Part shown: positions 36,798-45,845 of the stretch, in pieces
How positions within the stretch are numbered: position 1 is the first letter of the stretch
How the letters are laid out: each line of letters begins with the position of its first letter
The notes under the pieces: model-generated
Databases searched by the model: none
Seen by the model: only the letters and a program-made list of their open reading frames with translations
What the model was told of the DNA's origin: nothing
NCBI RefSeq assembly: GCF_000219215.1
Contig: NC_015727.1
Span: 806,001-870,000 of the forward strand
Source: Cupriavidus necator N-1
GTDB lineage: Bacteria > Pseudomonadota > Gammaproteobacteria > Burkholderiales > Burkholderiaceae
DNA length: 64,000 nucleotides
Direction of reading: 5' to 3'
Translations under genes and position numbers: made by a program

Positions 36798-37208
36798 ATG
36801 CGGCTTTCAATTCTGAAAAAGCATCTATCCAAGCTATATGTCCAGGTGCTCATCGGCATCGTAGCGGGCATTCTGCTCGGCCATTTCGCGCCTGATATCG
36901 GCGAACATCTCAAGCCGCTCGGGGACATCTTCATCAAGCTTATCCGGATGCTCCTTGCGCCGATCATCTTCGCCTCGGTAGTGGTTGGCATCGCCAGGAT
37001 GAACGATATCCACGAAGCGGGGCGCGTCGGTGTCAAGGCGGTGATCTATTTCGAGATCGCTTCGACGATCGCCCTCGCGATCGGTCTTGTGGTCGTCAAT
37101 CTGGTCAAGCCCGGTCATGGCATGAATATCGATCCGGCCCATCTCGACGGTGGTGCCATCAAGGCCTACACCAGCGCCGCCGAGAATGGTTTCTGGGGCG
37201 ACGGATAG
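36798..37208 (+). pseudogene. dctA: C4-dicarboxylate transporter DctA, N-terminal fragment
   Basis: The 136-residue frame opens [20 protein letters not shown] and shows the first helices of DctA ([20 protein letters not shown], then a long helix ending [13 protein letters not shown]). Normal DctA has about 430 residues; the match stops near residue 125 and the frame ends soon after. The core with the substrate site is missing. It follows the tarD-Bug genes and was probably the uptake system of a dicarboxylate pathway before a deletion. Confidence 0.85.
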
Positions 37209-37232
37209 CATGGCGAACTCCTGCCAACAGTT

Positions 37233-37252
37233 TACTGTATATTTATACAGTA
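37233..37252. promoter_or_regulatory. Consensus LexA (SOS) box without its gene
   Basis: TACTGTATATTTATACAGTA has the full CTGT-N8-ACAG core, a near-perfect palindrome matching the proteobacterial LexA consensus. No intact gene starts within 200 nt on either side. A DnaE2 (ImuC) tail at 39.2 kb suggests that the box once drove a mutagenesis cassette. Confidence 0.8.
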
Positions 37253-37471
37253 TTCACCTGCACCATCCATCACACGATCGACTCTCCTGCGGGAGCTCAT
37301 TACAGCACTGCCGGGAGAACCGCATCACCTGCATCACCTTTATAATCCGAGCGTTGCAGGCAAGCGCGGAACTGTAGAGGTCGCCGACAGGCGGCAGCCC
37401 GTTGCGGGTGGGATCCTCGAATCCGGGGCCTGCAACCGTTTTTTCGGTCGCGACGGCGGCAGAGACTGCAC

Positions 37472-38227
37472 TTGGCCGGAGCGGGCGTAACTGGTCAAAC
37501 GTTCAGCGGCCCTGAAGACCTGCCGGCAACAGAACTCGGCGGTGTGGAACCTTTAAGCGGCCTTGCTTTGGCGTTGAATACAGGCCGGCTTCAAATCATT
37601 AAAGGATACTTCTCCGTTTCCCAAGTCAGGGCGCCGAAGGTCGACCACGCTAACCCTGGCAAGTGGCCCCGGCACTGTGAGCGCGTAGACATCTGGAAGT
37701 TCGAGGAGAAGCAGAGCGATGTCCAACTCGCACTGCATGCCTACCATGATGCCCTAACAGGCGACGTGGATCAGGTCGTAATTGCCTCGAATGACACGGA
37801 CCTGGCACCGGCACTGCAAATGATCCGCGACAACACGAATGTCGTGGGACTGGTGAATCCCACTTGCGACCATCGACGCCCGCCCAACACGAGTCTCGTT
37901 CAGCTCAGTCATTGGACACGTGAACACATTTCCGAGCAAGAACTTGCTTCCGCGCAGTTGCCGCGGGTGGTGCCGCGCAAACGTGGCGTGAGTCTCAAGC
38001 CGACGTCCTGGTACGCGCGGCCTGACTTGCTAACCCCCGCTTTGACTTTGGCCACTAAGGTGCGAGGCAGTAAAGGGGCCGCGTTCAAATGGCTCAGCAC
38101 CCCGAATGAGCATCTGGGGGGCGCGGTCCCTTTGGATCTTTTGGAGTCGGACGAGGGTGCCGCCGCGGTGATAGCTTATATGGAAGACTGGATCGCCAAG
38201 CACCCGAAAAGCGGTGATATGGAATAA
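37472..38227 (+). CDS. NYN-domain protein with ParS/MbcA-like C-terminal domain, probably 5'-truncated
   Basis: The frame covers the later part of a NYN (PIN-like) nuclease domain: LQIIKGYFSVSQVRAP, then VDIWKFEEKQSDVQLALHAY, DQVVIASNDTDLAPALQMI with the acidic SNDTD motif. The first NYN strand with its metal-binding Asp is not seen, so the start is probably lost. After a basic linker, the last 55 residues (AAFKWLSTPNEHLGG, PLDLLESDEGAAAVIAYMED) resemble the C-terminal domain of Xre/MbcA/ParS antitoxins. The start (a TTG) is doubtful. It could be an RNase linked to toxin-antitoxin biology; it may be inactive. Confidence 0.55.
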   Translation: MAGAGVTGQTFSGPEDLPATELGGVEPLSGLALALNTGRLQIIKGYFSVSQVRAPKVDHANPGKWPRHCERVDIWKFEEKQSDVQLALHAYHDALTGDVDQVVIASNDTDLAPALQMIRDNTNVVGLVNPTCDHRRPPNTSLVQLSHWTREHISEQELASAQLPRVVPRKRGVSLKPTSWYARPDLLTPALTLATKVRGSKGAAFKWLSTPNEHLGGAVPLDLLESDEGAAAVIAYMEDWIAKHPKSGDME

Positions 38228-38449
38228 CACATGACCGCACCCAATTGTCCGGAAGACCGAAAGAGCATCTGACAGACCATTTGCTCAGGCGTGAAGTGGT
38301 CGCCCGCGACACGGGCAGTAAAGTGGCCGCGCCATCGGCGTGCCGCCCACTGGTCGGGCCGGTCCGAGAGGTCCCACAGTCGACGTCGTTTGGACTAGCT
38401 AATTTGACAACTTGCCCCACGGGTTCGTAGCCACGGCCACACCACCGAC

Positions 38450-38512
38450 AGAAATACTAATAAACTCAGTGGGCTAGACGAAGCGCTTCTGTTTGATGGG
38501 TCATTTGATGAC
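38450..38512. repeat. Dispersed imperfect repeat, copy 1
   Basis: About 60 bp match 54903-54965 at roughly 80% by eye, sharing blocks such as TCAGT, GCTTCT and TTTGATG. It may be the end of an otherwise lost insertion element. The surrounding 38228-38791 has no supported gene. Confidence 0.5.
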
Positions 38513-38791
38513 ATGATTTAACATAATGCAAATTATGCGAATAAAGTTTGTAAGGGCCAAACCAGAATGTCCGCCTTCAGCCAGATCAGAATGTCCTCCA
38601 AGCAGACCTATACTGGTAGCCCCAGCCGCACGACCCCGGGTTATGCAGCGTCCGATTATCGGCGCCTACAGCAGTAACGCGAACCCCGCCGCGGCGACTC
38701 TACAAGTTGAGCATGGCAAGGCCTCCACCGATCGCCCCATCCCATACGAGCCCCGCATTGTCAGAGCCAATGACAGTTCAGGAGAGTACAT

Positions 38792-38974
38792 CTAGGCCTC
38801 ATCTAGGCCATGCTTCTTGACTACCTGCAGGAGCCTGGCAGCCATGCCGCTGGGCTGCTTTTGGCCGCTTTCCCACTTTTGAACTGTCGACGTGCTGGTA
38901 TTTAGGTACAACGCAAAGATTCCAGTTGCAAACTCACGGGCCTAGCTGGCCAGATTGGCATGGTGAGTCTTGCT
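38792..38974 (-). pseudogene. HTH Xre/YiaG-type antitoxin-like protein, C-terminal remnant
   Basis: The minus strand reads FALYLNTSTSTVQKWESGQK, then QPSGMAARLLQVVKKHGLDEA and a stop, a typical end of YiaG/HigA-like Xre regulators. An in-frame TAG at 38942-38944 interrupts helix one, and the start is missing. Confidence 0.65.
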
Positions 38975-39188
38975 GAACGGATGTGATGGACATGATTGCT
39001 AGCCTCCCGGCTGCCAGCTATTCATCTCCTGCCATCAAGAAAGTCCTCCCAATCCCAGAGATACGCGCAGTCCTTCGGGTCGGTCTCGCGGTCAACCGCT
39101 GGCCTGGTCGAGTCTTTGCTATTGCGAGTGAAGAACGAGTGGGCAGGCTCGGGAATCTCGCTCAAGAGGACATATGCGAGGGTGCCCG

Positions 39189-39386
39189 AATGATGGACTG
39201 GTGAACGTGATTGTCTGGCCCGGCGTGCTGGAGGCATTCCGCAAGGAGATCCTGAGCGCAACGCTAGCAGGAGTCTATGGGCAATGGCAATGCGAAGACG
39301 GGGTCCGGCACCTGGTGGCTCAGCGCATGGTGGATCTGTCGCCGCTACTCGGCAGGCTCGAAACCGGCAGTCGCAACTTCTGCTGA
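39189..39386 (+). pseudogene. dnaE2: DnaE2 (ImuC) error-prone polymerase, C-terminal tail
   Basis: About 65 residues match the OB-fold end of DnaE2: LVNVIVWPGVLEAFRKEIL, then GVYGQWQCEDGVRHLVAQRM, VDLSPLLGRL and a stop. The other 1,000 or so residues are absent. DnaE2 is the translesion polymerase of the LexA-controlled imuA-imuB-dnaE2 cassette. Confidence 0.8.
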
Positions 39387-39510
39387 CTGCCGGGCCACAC
39401 CGCACCACGATTATCTGGTTTGTGTTCGCAGGCGGTTTTCGGCTGTTCTCGCGTGTAACTGCATTGGAATGTCGCGGCAAAACGCGTTCATTACGAGACG
39501 CAAAACGCAC

Positions 39511-39538
39511 TATTATAAGCATCAAAAGATGCTATAAT
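39511..39538 (+). promoter_or_regulatory. vapBC promoter/operator
   Basis: AGCATC-AAAA-GATGCT (39518-39533) is a palindrome touching a perfect -10 TATAAT (39533-39538), about 26 nt before vapB. VapBC complexes usually bind such sites to repress themselves. Confidence 0.6.
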
Positions 39539-39564
39539 TAGTGCCGATACTTACGGAGGTTCCG

Positions 39565-39762
39565 ATGCGCACGACTATTGCGCTTGATGACGACTTGATC
39601 GCCAAGGCTCAAGCCTATACGGGCCTGAAGGAAAAAACGGCACTCGTGCGCGAAGCGCTAAAGGCCTTGATCCAGCGCGAAGCCGCGAAACGACTCGCGA
39701 ATCTTGGCGGTAGTCAACCGGGCATCAAGGGGGCGCCGCGTCGCCGGCAGGACGTCGAATGA
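39565..39762 (+). CDS. vapB: VapB-type antitoxin
   Basis: A 65-aa antitoxin with a ribbon-helix-helix N-terminus, MRTTIALDDDLIAKAQAYTG, followed by LKEKTALVREALKALIQREA. The C-terminal GGSQPGIKGAPRRRQ segment would occupy the toxin's active site, through its Arg residues. ACGGAGG lies just before the ATG at 39565; the ATG-like codons upstream are not used. ATGA overlap with vapC couples the two genes. Confidence 0.9.
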   Translation: MRTTIALDDDLIAKAQAYTGLKEKTALVREALKALIQREAAKRLANLGGSQPGIKGAPRRRQDVE

Positions 39763-40130
39763 TTCTTGTCGACACGTCGGTCTGGATTGACCACATCAAC
39801 GCTTCTGATCCTGTGCTGATTAGCCTGCTTGCCGAGGAGCGTGTGCTGGCTCATCCATATGTGATAGGCGAGATTTCGCTCGGTAGTCTGCGTGACCGTG
39901 ACGTCGTGCTTGGCGCGTTGCTCGATCTGCCGCGCGCGCCAGTTGTAACGCCGGAGGAGACGTTCTATCTGATCGAGCGCGAAGGTTTGTTCAATCGTGG
40001 AATCGGATATGTCGACACGTCACTGTTGGCGTCCGCGCGCCTACAACCAGGCATCACCATCTGGACGCGCGACAAGCGATTGAAGAAAGTTGCCGATGAA
40101 CTCAATCTCGGCGCGGTGCTCGCGCACTAG
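39759..40130 (+). CDS. vapC: VapC-type PIN-domain ribonuclease toxin
   Basis: A 123-aa PIN toxin. It opens ILVDTSVWIDHI with the first metal Asp, continues with VIGEISLG (acidic residue of the second site), and has GYVDTSLLASARL and TIWTRDKRLKKVADEL carrying the later Asp residues. All four acidic positions are present, so it should be active, probably on tRNA or rRNA. It is coupled to vapB and ends 4 nt inside the convergent Xre gene. Confidence 0.92.
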   Translation: MILVDTSVWIDHINASDPVLISLLAEERVLAHPYVIGEISLGSLRDRDVVLGALLDLPRAPVVTPEETFYLIEREGLFNRGIGYVDTSLLASARLQPGITIWTRDKRLKKVADELNLGAVLAH

Positions 40131-40618
40131 ATAACGAAAAAGCGATGCGTCCGAAAAGATAAGAGAGATCCTGGCATAGACTGGCTGCCCGGACATGCGT
40201 GGGAGGCCGCCATGCGGATCAGTTTACAAATCGTAGTGGATACCGAGTGACACGCCGGCCACCGTGACCGAGATCGCGCAGTTCGAGCGAGACTATTGTT
40301 GAGCCGGCTGCAGCGCACGATGGTCGCGGCACAGGTTGCCGAGGCGGTGCCGGAGATCAGCTCGAGGTTGGCCGGAACAGGCAGGCCGTCTTCGATACGC
40401 TCTGCGGCCTCCATGAGGTACTCGAGCATCTGGCCGAATGCGAGGCCTGGATCCCCCTTCTCGATTCGATAGGCCGTGTTGCGAGAAAGCCCCGCGCGCA
40501 CCGCAGCGTCGGCTTGCTTGATGTGGCGAGCCTGGCGTAGCCGGGCCAGCAGCCAGCCAACATGTGCCGCTTGCTGCGCCAATTCTGGGGAGAGGACGGA
40601 GGACTGGGAGACTTTCAT
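40127..40618 (-). CDS. Xre/HipB-like transcriptional regulator, C-terminus doubtful
   Basis: A 163-codon frame. The first 80 residues are a clear helix-turn-helix of the HipB-like group: LAQQAAHVGWLLARLRQARH, IKQADAAVRAGLSRNTAYRIEKGDP. After about residue 95 the sequence is low-complexity and Ser/Arg-rich, unlike the family, so a frameshift or deletion probably changed the end. Relatives in Cupriavidus are about 110 aa. There is no HipA partner nearby. A perfect palindrome lies 75-100 nt upstream and may be its operator. Confidence 0.7.
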   Translation of the reverse strand: MKVSQSSVLSPELAQQAAHVGWLLARLRQARHIKQADAAVRAGLSRNTAYRIEKGDPGLAFGQMLEYLMEAAERIEDGLPVPANLELISGTASATCAATIVRCSRLNNSLARTARSRSRWPACHSVSTTICKLIRMAASHACPGSQSMPGSLLSFRTHRFFVI

Positions 40619-40692
40619 GCTCGGAAAATCGCTCGCAAAAAGCGATATTGCTCGATTTCACGAACATTATATAAAACGCATCCGCAGCTAGT

Positions 40693-40718
40693 AATATGCT
40701 CGTCAAATCGAGCATATT
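40693..40718. promoter_or_regulatory. Perfect 10-bp-arm palindrome upstream of the Xre gene
   Basis: AATATGCTCG (40693-40702) and CGAGCATATT (40709-40718) are exact inverted copies with a 6-nt spacer. The position suits an operator for the leftward Xre gene. Confidence 0.65.
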
Positions 40719-41224
40719 GGTGGTATTGATCGATTTTAGATACATATCTGCTTGGTCCACGCTAGACCCGCCGCTGAGGGCTACATACGGTGGGCCTCAC
40801 GGGCTGGCCGAGAGCTTTCCTAGGCCGTGCCGGCACCGCAACTCCGGCAGCGCCGTCGTCGAGCACGGACACGCCTCCATTTAGTCGTTTGCAAACCAGC
40901 GCGCAAGCTTAGCCAACTGATTTTCGCCGTGCAGTTCAATCTCGCATGATTGAGGTTTTGGTACCCTTTGATGGGCGGCAAAGCGCGAAGCGACTTTCCG
41001 TGAGTGAATACATAGCAATTAGTTCTCCTACAGCAGATGCAAAAACAGTGCGCAGAACATGTACAACGCGGCGGCCAGGCGTACCCCGGACGACTGGTCG
41101 ATCCGATAATTCGGTCGGCCCCGACGCCAACGGAGATTCGCCCGGTCCGACCTAGGCTGGCGGGCCTGCTGCTTGATGCCGCAGCCACTTATCTTGACAT
41201 GCGGCGTCAGCGCTTGCTGCAACC
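40719..41224. other. Intergenic region, nothing recognised
   Basis: About 500 nt with no supported gene; it holds the promoter region of the SNF2 gene. Confidence 0.4.
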
Positions 41225-43924
41225 GTGCGATGGGGACGGGCGCCTTTGACTGCTGCCGACATGCTCGCACCACACCTGACGCCCGGCGGACACCTGCTCG
41301 CGGTGCCGGAGGACGCCGCGCCAATCTTGGCAGATGAAACGCGACTGCGGCTGGCAAATTCCTTCGCCCTTGGCGCGGGGCATGGCCTGCTGCATCTGGG
41401 CGCGGCGGAAATCGACCGCATTTTGCCCCCCGCATGGGCCTGGTGGCGTGATTTTGCCGCGCGCTATGTCACCGCCTTGTGCGCTACGCCCGAAGGCGGT
41501 GAGATCGAGGTCGCAACGCCTGCTGCCCAAGACCTTTATGCCCTGATCGACGATGCGCCGCCAATGATGGGCGGCGAGTATCTCACGCCCGATGTGCTGG
41601 CCACGCTGTGGGGCGAGATGGATACTGCCTTGCATCAGGAACTGGCGGCCGCCAATGTCTCGCTTCAGGATTTCCTCAAAATGCGCCACCCGGCGTGGAA
41701 TCTTGTCGGCCGTGTGCATTTCAATCTCGCTGAGAACCGCAGGGATCCGGAGTCACCGTTCGCCTTCCTTGCGACGTACACCTCGCGCCTGTCGGCCCTT
41801 GGCAAAGCGCAACATCAGCCACTGTCGCAAGCCCTGGCGGAATTTTCAGGAGCCAGGAGCAAGGCGCAACTGCTGTCGTTACTGCTGCCGGTGCAGCGCG
41901 CCGCGGAACACTGCGATTGGCTTCGCGAGATGGTGGATACCGGCGAGATATACCATCCGCTGCGCTGGACGCCGCTCGATGCCTATCGCTTTCTCTCGGA
42001 CCTGTCCCAACTCGAAGCCGCCGGGATTGTCGTACGCACCCCAGGCAGTTGGCAATCGGGCCGCCCTGCCCGTCCCGTTGTGAAAGCCAGCGTCGGCGCA
42101 CAACCGCCTTCGCTCCTGGGCAAGGACGCGTTACTCGATTTCGACATGGAAGTCTCGCTCGACGGCGAGCGTCTCAGCGCCGCCGAGGTCAGGGATCTGC
42201 TCAAAGGCGCCGACGGCTTGCAACTCATCCGGGGCCGCTGGGTCGAGGTGGACAAGAAAAAGCTCGGTCGCCTCCTGAAGCGATTCGAGGCCATGGAAAA
42301 GGCGGCGCAAACCGGCCTACCCTTTAATGAGGCGCTTCGTCTTCTGGCGGGTGTTTCGCTCGACGATAGCGCCGATCCCGCTGACCGCGACTGGTCGCAG
42401 CTGGTGGCAGGGCCCTGGCTGGCCGACATCCTGCAGGAGTTGCGTCAGCCGGAGGGGTTGGCGCAGATCAGCCCGGGGCCGGAACTCAAGGCTAACCTGC
42501 GGCCCTACCAACAGGCCGGCGTGCGGTGGTTGTACCTGCTCACCCGGCTCGGACTGGGCGCTTGCCTGGCCGATGATATGGGCCTAGGCAAGACCATGCA
42601 GGTACTCTCGCTGCTGCTCGTGCTGAAGCGCGAAAGCGCCGAGGTGCGGCCCAGCCTGCTGGTCGCCCCCGCATCGCTGCTGGCCAACTGGGCGGCAGAG
42701 GCCGAGCGCTTTGCCCCCAGCTTGCGCCTCCTGATCGCCCATCCGTCGGTCATGCCGGCGGCCGAATTGCGTGCGCTGGACCCCGCGCGGCTTGCGGACA
42801 CCGATCTCGTCATCACCAGCTTTGGCTCGCTGCTGCGCCAGCCGGTATTGGGCACCATCCCATGGCGCGTTGCCATTGTCGACGAAGCCCAGGCGATCAA
42901 GAATCCGGGCGCCAAGCAAACGCGACAGGTCAAGCAACTCCAGGCACAATCGCGCATCGCGCTGACCGGAACCCCCGTAGAAAACCGTCTGTCCGACCTG
43001 TGGTCCATTTTCGATTTCACCCACCCCGGCTTGCTGGGCTCAGACAAAGTCTTTGCCAACTTTACCAGGCGGCTGGCGCAGGCCGAGCACTTCGGTCCGC
43101 TGCGAACGCTGGTACGGCCCTACATTCTTCGCCGCCTAAAGACCGACAAGCGGGTCATCGACGATCTTCCGGACAAGACCGAACTCAAGGCCTGGTGCCA
43201 CCTGAGCCCGAGCCAGGCGGCACTTTATCAGCGTGCGGTGAAGGATCTGGCCACCGCGCTTGAAGACGCCGAAGGCATTGGTCGCAAGGGTGTAGTGCTG
43301 AGCTTCCTGATGCGCTTCAAACAGATCTGCAACCATCCGTCGCAGTGGTTGGGCGACGCGGCCTGGCACGCGGAAGACAGCGGCAAGTTCGCCCGCCTGC
43401 GCCAACTGGCCGAAGTCATTGCCGCCAAGCAGGAAAAGGTGCTGGTCTTCACCCAGTTCCGCGAGACCACTGAGCCACTGGCGGCATTTCTGGGGTCGAT
43501 CTTTGGCCGCGAAGGTCTTGTGCTCCATGGCGGCACCCCGGTAGCCAAGCGCCGCGAACTGGTCAAGCGATTCCAGGAAGATGAGCTGATCCCCTTCTTC
43601 GTGCTCTCGCTCAAGGCCGGTGGGGCCGGTCTGAATCTCACCGCCGCTTCGCATGTGATCCACTACGACCGCTGGTGGAATCCCGCGGTGGAAAATCAGG
43701 CGACTGATCGAGCATTCCGTATCGGCCAGCAGAGGAACGTCCTGGTGCATAAATTTATCTGCCGTGGCACGATCGAGGACCGTATCGACCAGTTGATCGA
43801 AGCGAAGCAGCAATTGGTGAAGGATGTGCTGGAGGGCGGCGCAGAACTCCTGCTCACCGAGATGAGCGATCGCGAATTGCTCGATCTCGTGAAGCTCGAC
43901 GTTCATGCCGCGCAGGAAAACTGA
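41225..43924 (+). CDS. SNF2-family DNA-dependent ATPase/helicase
   Basis: An approximately 899-aa Swi2/Snf2 ATPase. The first 440 residues are an SNF2-associated region, including LAGVSLDDSADP. The ATPase core follows: motif I ADDMGLGKTMQVLSLL, motif Ia LLVAPASLLANWAAE, Walker B VDEAQAIKNP, motif III ALTGTPVENRLSDLWSIFDF. The second lobe has KVLVFTQFRE, VLHGGTPVAKRRELV, and motif VI ATDRAFRIGQQRNVLVHKF. All motifs are intact. The frame begins with GTG at 41225; the ATG at 41261 is an alternative. It lies 17 nt before a SWIM-finger protein, its usual partner in this family. DNA repair, recombination or defence roles are all possible. Confidence 0.92.
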   Translation: MRWGRAPLTAADMLAPHLTPGGHLLAVPEDAAPILADETRLRLANSFALGAGHGLLHLGAAEIDRILPPAWAWWRDFAARYVTALCATPEGGEIEVATPAAQDLYALIDDAPPMMGGEYLTPDVLATLWGEMDTALHQELAAANVSLQDFLKMRHPAWNLVGRVHFNLAENRRDPESPFAFLATYTSRLSALGKAQHQPLSQALAEFSGARSKAQLLSLLLPVQRAAEHCDWLREMVDTGEIYHPLRWTPLDAYRFLSDLSQLEAAGIVVRTPGSWQSGRPARPVVKASVGAQPPSLLGKDALLDFDMEVSLDGERLSAAEVRDLLKGADGLQLIRGRWVEVDKKKLGRLLKRFEAMEKAAQTGLPFNEALRLLAGVSLDDSADPADRDWSQLVAGPWLADILQELRQPEGLAQISPGPELKANLRPYQQAGVRWLYLLTRLGLGACLADDMGLGKTMQVLSLLLVLKRESAEVRPSLLVAPASLLANWAAEAERFAPSLRLLIAHPSVMPAAELRALDPARLADTDLVITSFGSLLRQPVLGTIPWRVAIVDEAQAIKNPGAKQTRQVKQLQAQSRIALTGTPVENRLSDLWSIFDFTHPGLLGSDKVFANFTRRLAQAEHFGPLRTLVRPYILRRLKTDKRVIDDLPDKTELKAWCHLSPSQAALYQRAVKDLATALEDAEGIGRKGVVLSFLMRFKQICNHPSQWLGDAAWHAEDSGKFARLRQLAEVIAAKQEKVLVFTQFRETTEPLAAFLGSIFGREGLVLHGGTPVAKRRELVKRFQEDELIPFFVLSLKAGGAGLNLTAASHVIHYDRWWNPAVENQATDRAFRIGQQRNVLVHKFICRGTIEDRIDQLIEAKQQLVKDVLEGGAELLLTEMSDRELLDLVKLDVHAAQEN

Positions 43925-43941
43925 TCGTCAGAGGAACCGCA

Positions 43942-44964
43942 ATGGATTACGGTTACGGGGAATGGAAGCCCTATGTCTCGGCCGCCGAGCGCAGAAAAAA
44001 GGCGGAGGTGGCCGCCGCGAAGGCGAAGAAGGCTGGTGCGGTCCTGTCGCCCATTGCGTCGTATCGCGGTGCTATCGCCAAGACCTTCTGGGGCAAGGCC
44101 TGGTGCGACAATCTGGAAGTCTACAGCGACTATGCCAACCGGCTGCCGCGCGGCCGCACCTATGTGCGCAACGGTTCCGTGATCGACCTTCAGATTACGG
44201 CAGGCGAAGTCCGCGCGCAGGTAATGGGTTCGAGCCTCTACACGGTTGCTGTGACCGTGACGGCGTGTCCTGCAAAGCAATGGCGAGCGATCGGAGCCGA
44301 TTGCGCGGGGTCAATCGATTCGGTCGTGGAACTCTTGCAGGGCAAGCTCTCGACAGCCGTGATGGAGCGCATCTGCAAACCTGGCACCGGCCTTTTCCCG
44401 ATGCCGAAGGAAATCAGGTTCAATTGCAGTTGTCCGGACTGGGCGTCAATGTGCAAGCACGTTGCCGCCGTACTCTACGGCGTCGGCGCGCGGCTCGACC
44501 AACAGCCGGAATTGCTCTTCGCCTTGCGCCGCGTCGAGGCCACTGATCTCGTCAGGCAGGCCGGCGCTGGCCTGCCCAAATCCACCAAACGACCCACTTC
44601 CAGCAAGGTGCTCGACGACGCGCTGGTGGCCGATGTGTTTGGCATCGAGTTGGCCGACGATTTTTCACCGCCGAAGCCTGCTGTCGGACGTAACAAGGCA
44701 CCGGCAGGAAAGGCCCCAGCGAAAAAGGCGACCAGATCGGCTGTCGCGACAACCCGCAAGCCACCTGCGAACGCGAAGACTGCGGGGAACAATGAATCGG
44801 TCACAAGGAAGTTACCGGTCAAGCGATCTGCTGCGCCACGCAAATCAACCTCTGGCAACGTTGTTGCCGGTAAAGCGAACGTGGCGAACTCGCCTGCAAC
44901 CCCGAAAGAGACGGCAACAAGCAAGCGCGCCAGTACTCGATCGGTGAAAGGTACCTCCCGTTAA
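43942..44964 (+). CDS. SWIM zinc-finger protein paired with the SNF2 helicase
   Basis: A 340-aa protein. The N-terminal part (YPYGEWKPYVS-like opening, then AKTFWGKAWCDNLEVYSDYA) is the conserved start of bacterial SWIM proteins. The zinc motif CxCxnCxH is seen as FNCSCPDWASMCKHVAAVLYG near residue 160-175. The last 120 residues are a Lys/Ala/Thr-rich tail that should bind nucleic acid. It follows the SNF2 gene by 17 nt in the same operon. SWIM domains bind DNA or proteins; this pair is conserved in many Proteobacteria but its task is not established. Confidence 0.9.
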   Translation: MDYGYGEWKPYVSAAERRKKAEVAAAKAKKAGAVLSPIASYRGAIAKTFWGKAWCDNLEVYSDYANRLPRGRTYVRNGSVIDLQITAGEVRAQVMGSSLYTVAVTVTACPAKQWRAIGADCAGSIDSVVELLQGKLSTAVMERICKPGTGLFPMPKEIRFNCSCPDWASMCKHVAAVLYGVGARLDQQPELLFALRRVEATDLVRQAGAGLPKSTKRPTSSKVLDDALVADVFGIELADDFSPPKPAVGRNKAPAGKAPAKKATRSAVATTRKPPANAKTAGNNESVTRKLPVKRSAAPRKSTSGNVVAGKANVANSPATPKETATSKRASTRSVKGTSR

Positions 44965-45183
44965 ACCCCGATCTGATCTCGCAGGGTTAGGGCGGGACGG
45001 GTGCACGTCGGTATCTGGTGAGGTCTCGGAATGCCGAGCCTCGGTGGACGTGCCCGGTTCGCGATTTCACAGTCCGCATTGATCTCGCTGAGCATTCGGG
45101 TTCGACCTTCACGTCGTGTCGACGACACGATGTAGAGGCCTCGCGCACTGGCCGAGGTGGGGTCGCCCAGCCCCGGACTTACC

Positions 45184-45450
45184 CTGACAGCATGCGCCGC
45201 ACGCTCGAACGGCGCATCAGCAAGTGGCGGGCTGTGTCCGGGCCGCCCAAGGATGTCGTCTTCCCGCAGGAGCATGCTCCGGGGATTCGGGCGGTGTCGG
45301 ACTTCTTCAGTTCAATCACCGCCTGTATCACTTCGAGGTGGTCGATGACGGAGAGAGCTTCGAGGATCTTCCAGGCGGTCGTGGATGGTCAGTCGCGGCC
45401 CGGCGTGGCGTGGCTGGCGGCTGCTGGGGGGCCAACGACAGAGTTGGATA
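45184..45450 (+). pseudogene. IS21-family istA transposase remnant
   Basis: One frame reads MRRTLERRISKWRAVSGPPK then VVFPQEHAPGIRAVSDF. The next frame continues FNHRLYHFEVVDDGESFEDL. These match the N-terminal half of IstA in order, so the gene is frameshifted and cut at both ends. The flanking DNA 44965-45183 and 45451-45845 has no gene. Confidence 0.65.
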
Positions 45451-45845
45451 CCTGTTTTTCCGGCACTCGCGTGCAAGATTGGCTGGAAATCGTCCCCTCT
45501 TCGCTTAGCAGGTCGCTGAAAATTTTTGAACCTCGATACAAAACTCGCGACCTCGTAGAGCGGCTCACAATCGATTTTTCCGACAAGGTCAAAAGGCCAA
45601 GGCACCCTTCGTAAGGCCTCAACCAGGGGGTGTTTGCCGCATCGGCTGGTCGGCTTCCGCTGGCCGCTCGCCCTGGAACCGGCCGACGCTCTTCATGAAA
45701 CTCTCCATCTGGATCAGATGCCGAGCATAGGCTCATGACCGGCTGCGTTTGAAGCCTGCAGCTTCAGCGGGCGCAGGCTCGACGTCGCTTAGCAAAAGCG
45801 AGAGCGGCCTCGACCCGCTCACCAATGTGCGCGAAAATCCCCTCA

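Noticed and set aside
38526..38795. Plus-strand frame of 89 codons
   Set aside because: No ribosome site, no protein-like pattern, and it lies between scars; judged non-coding.
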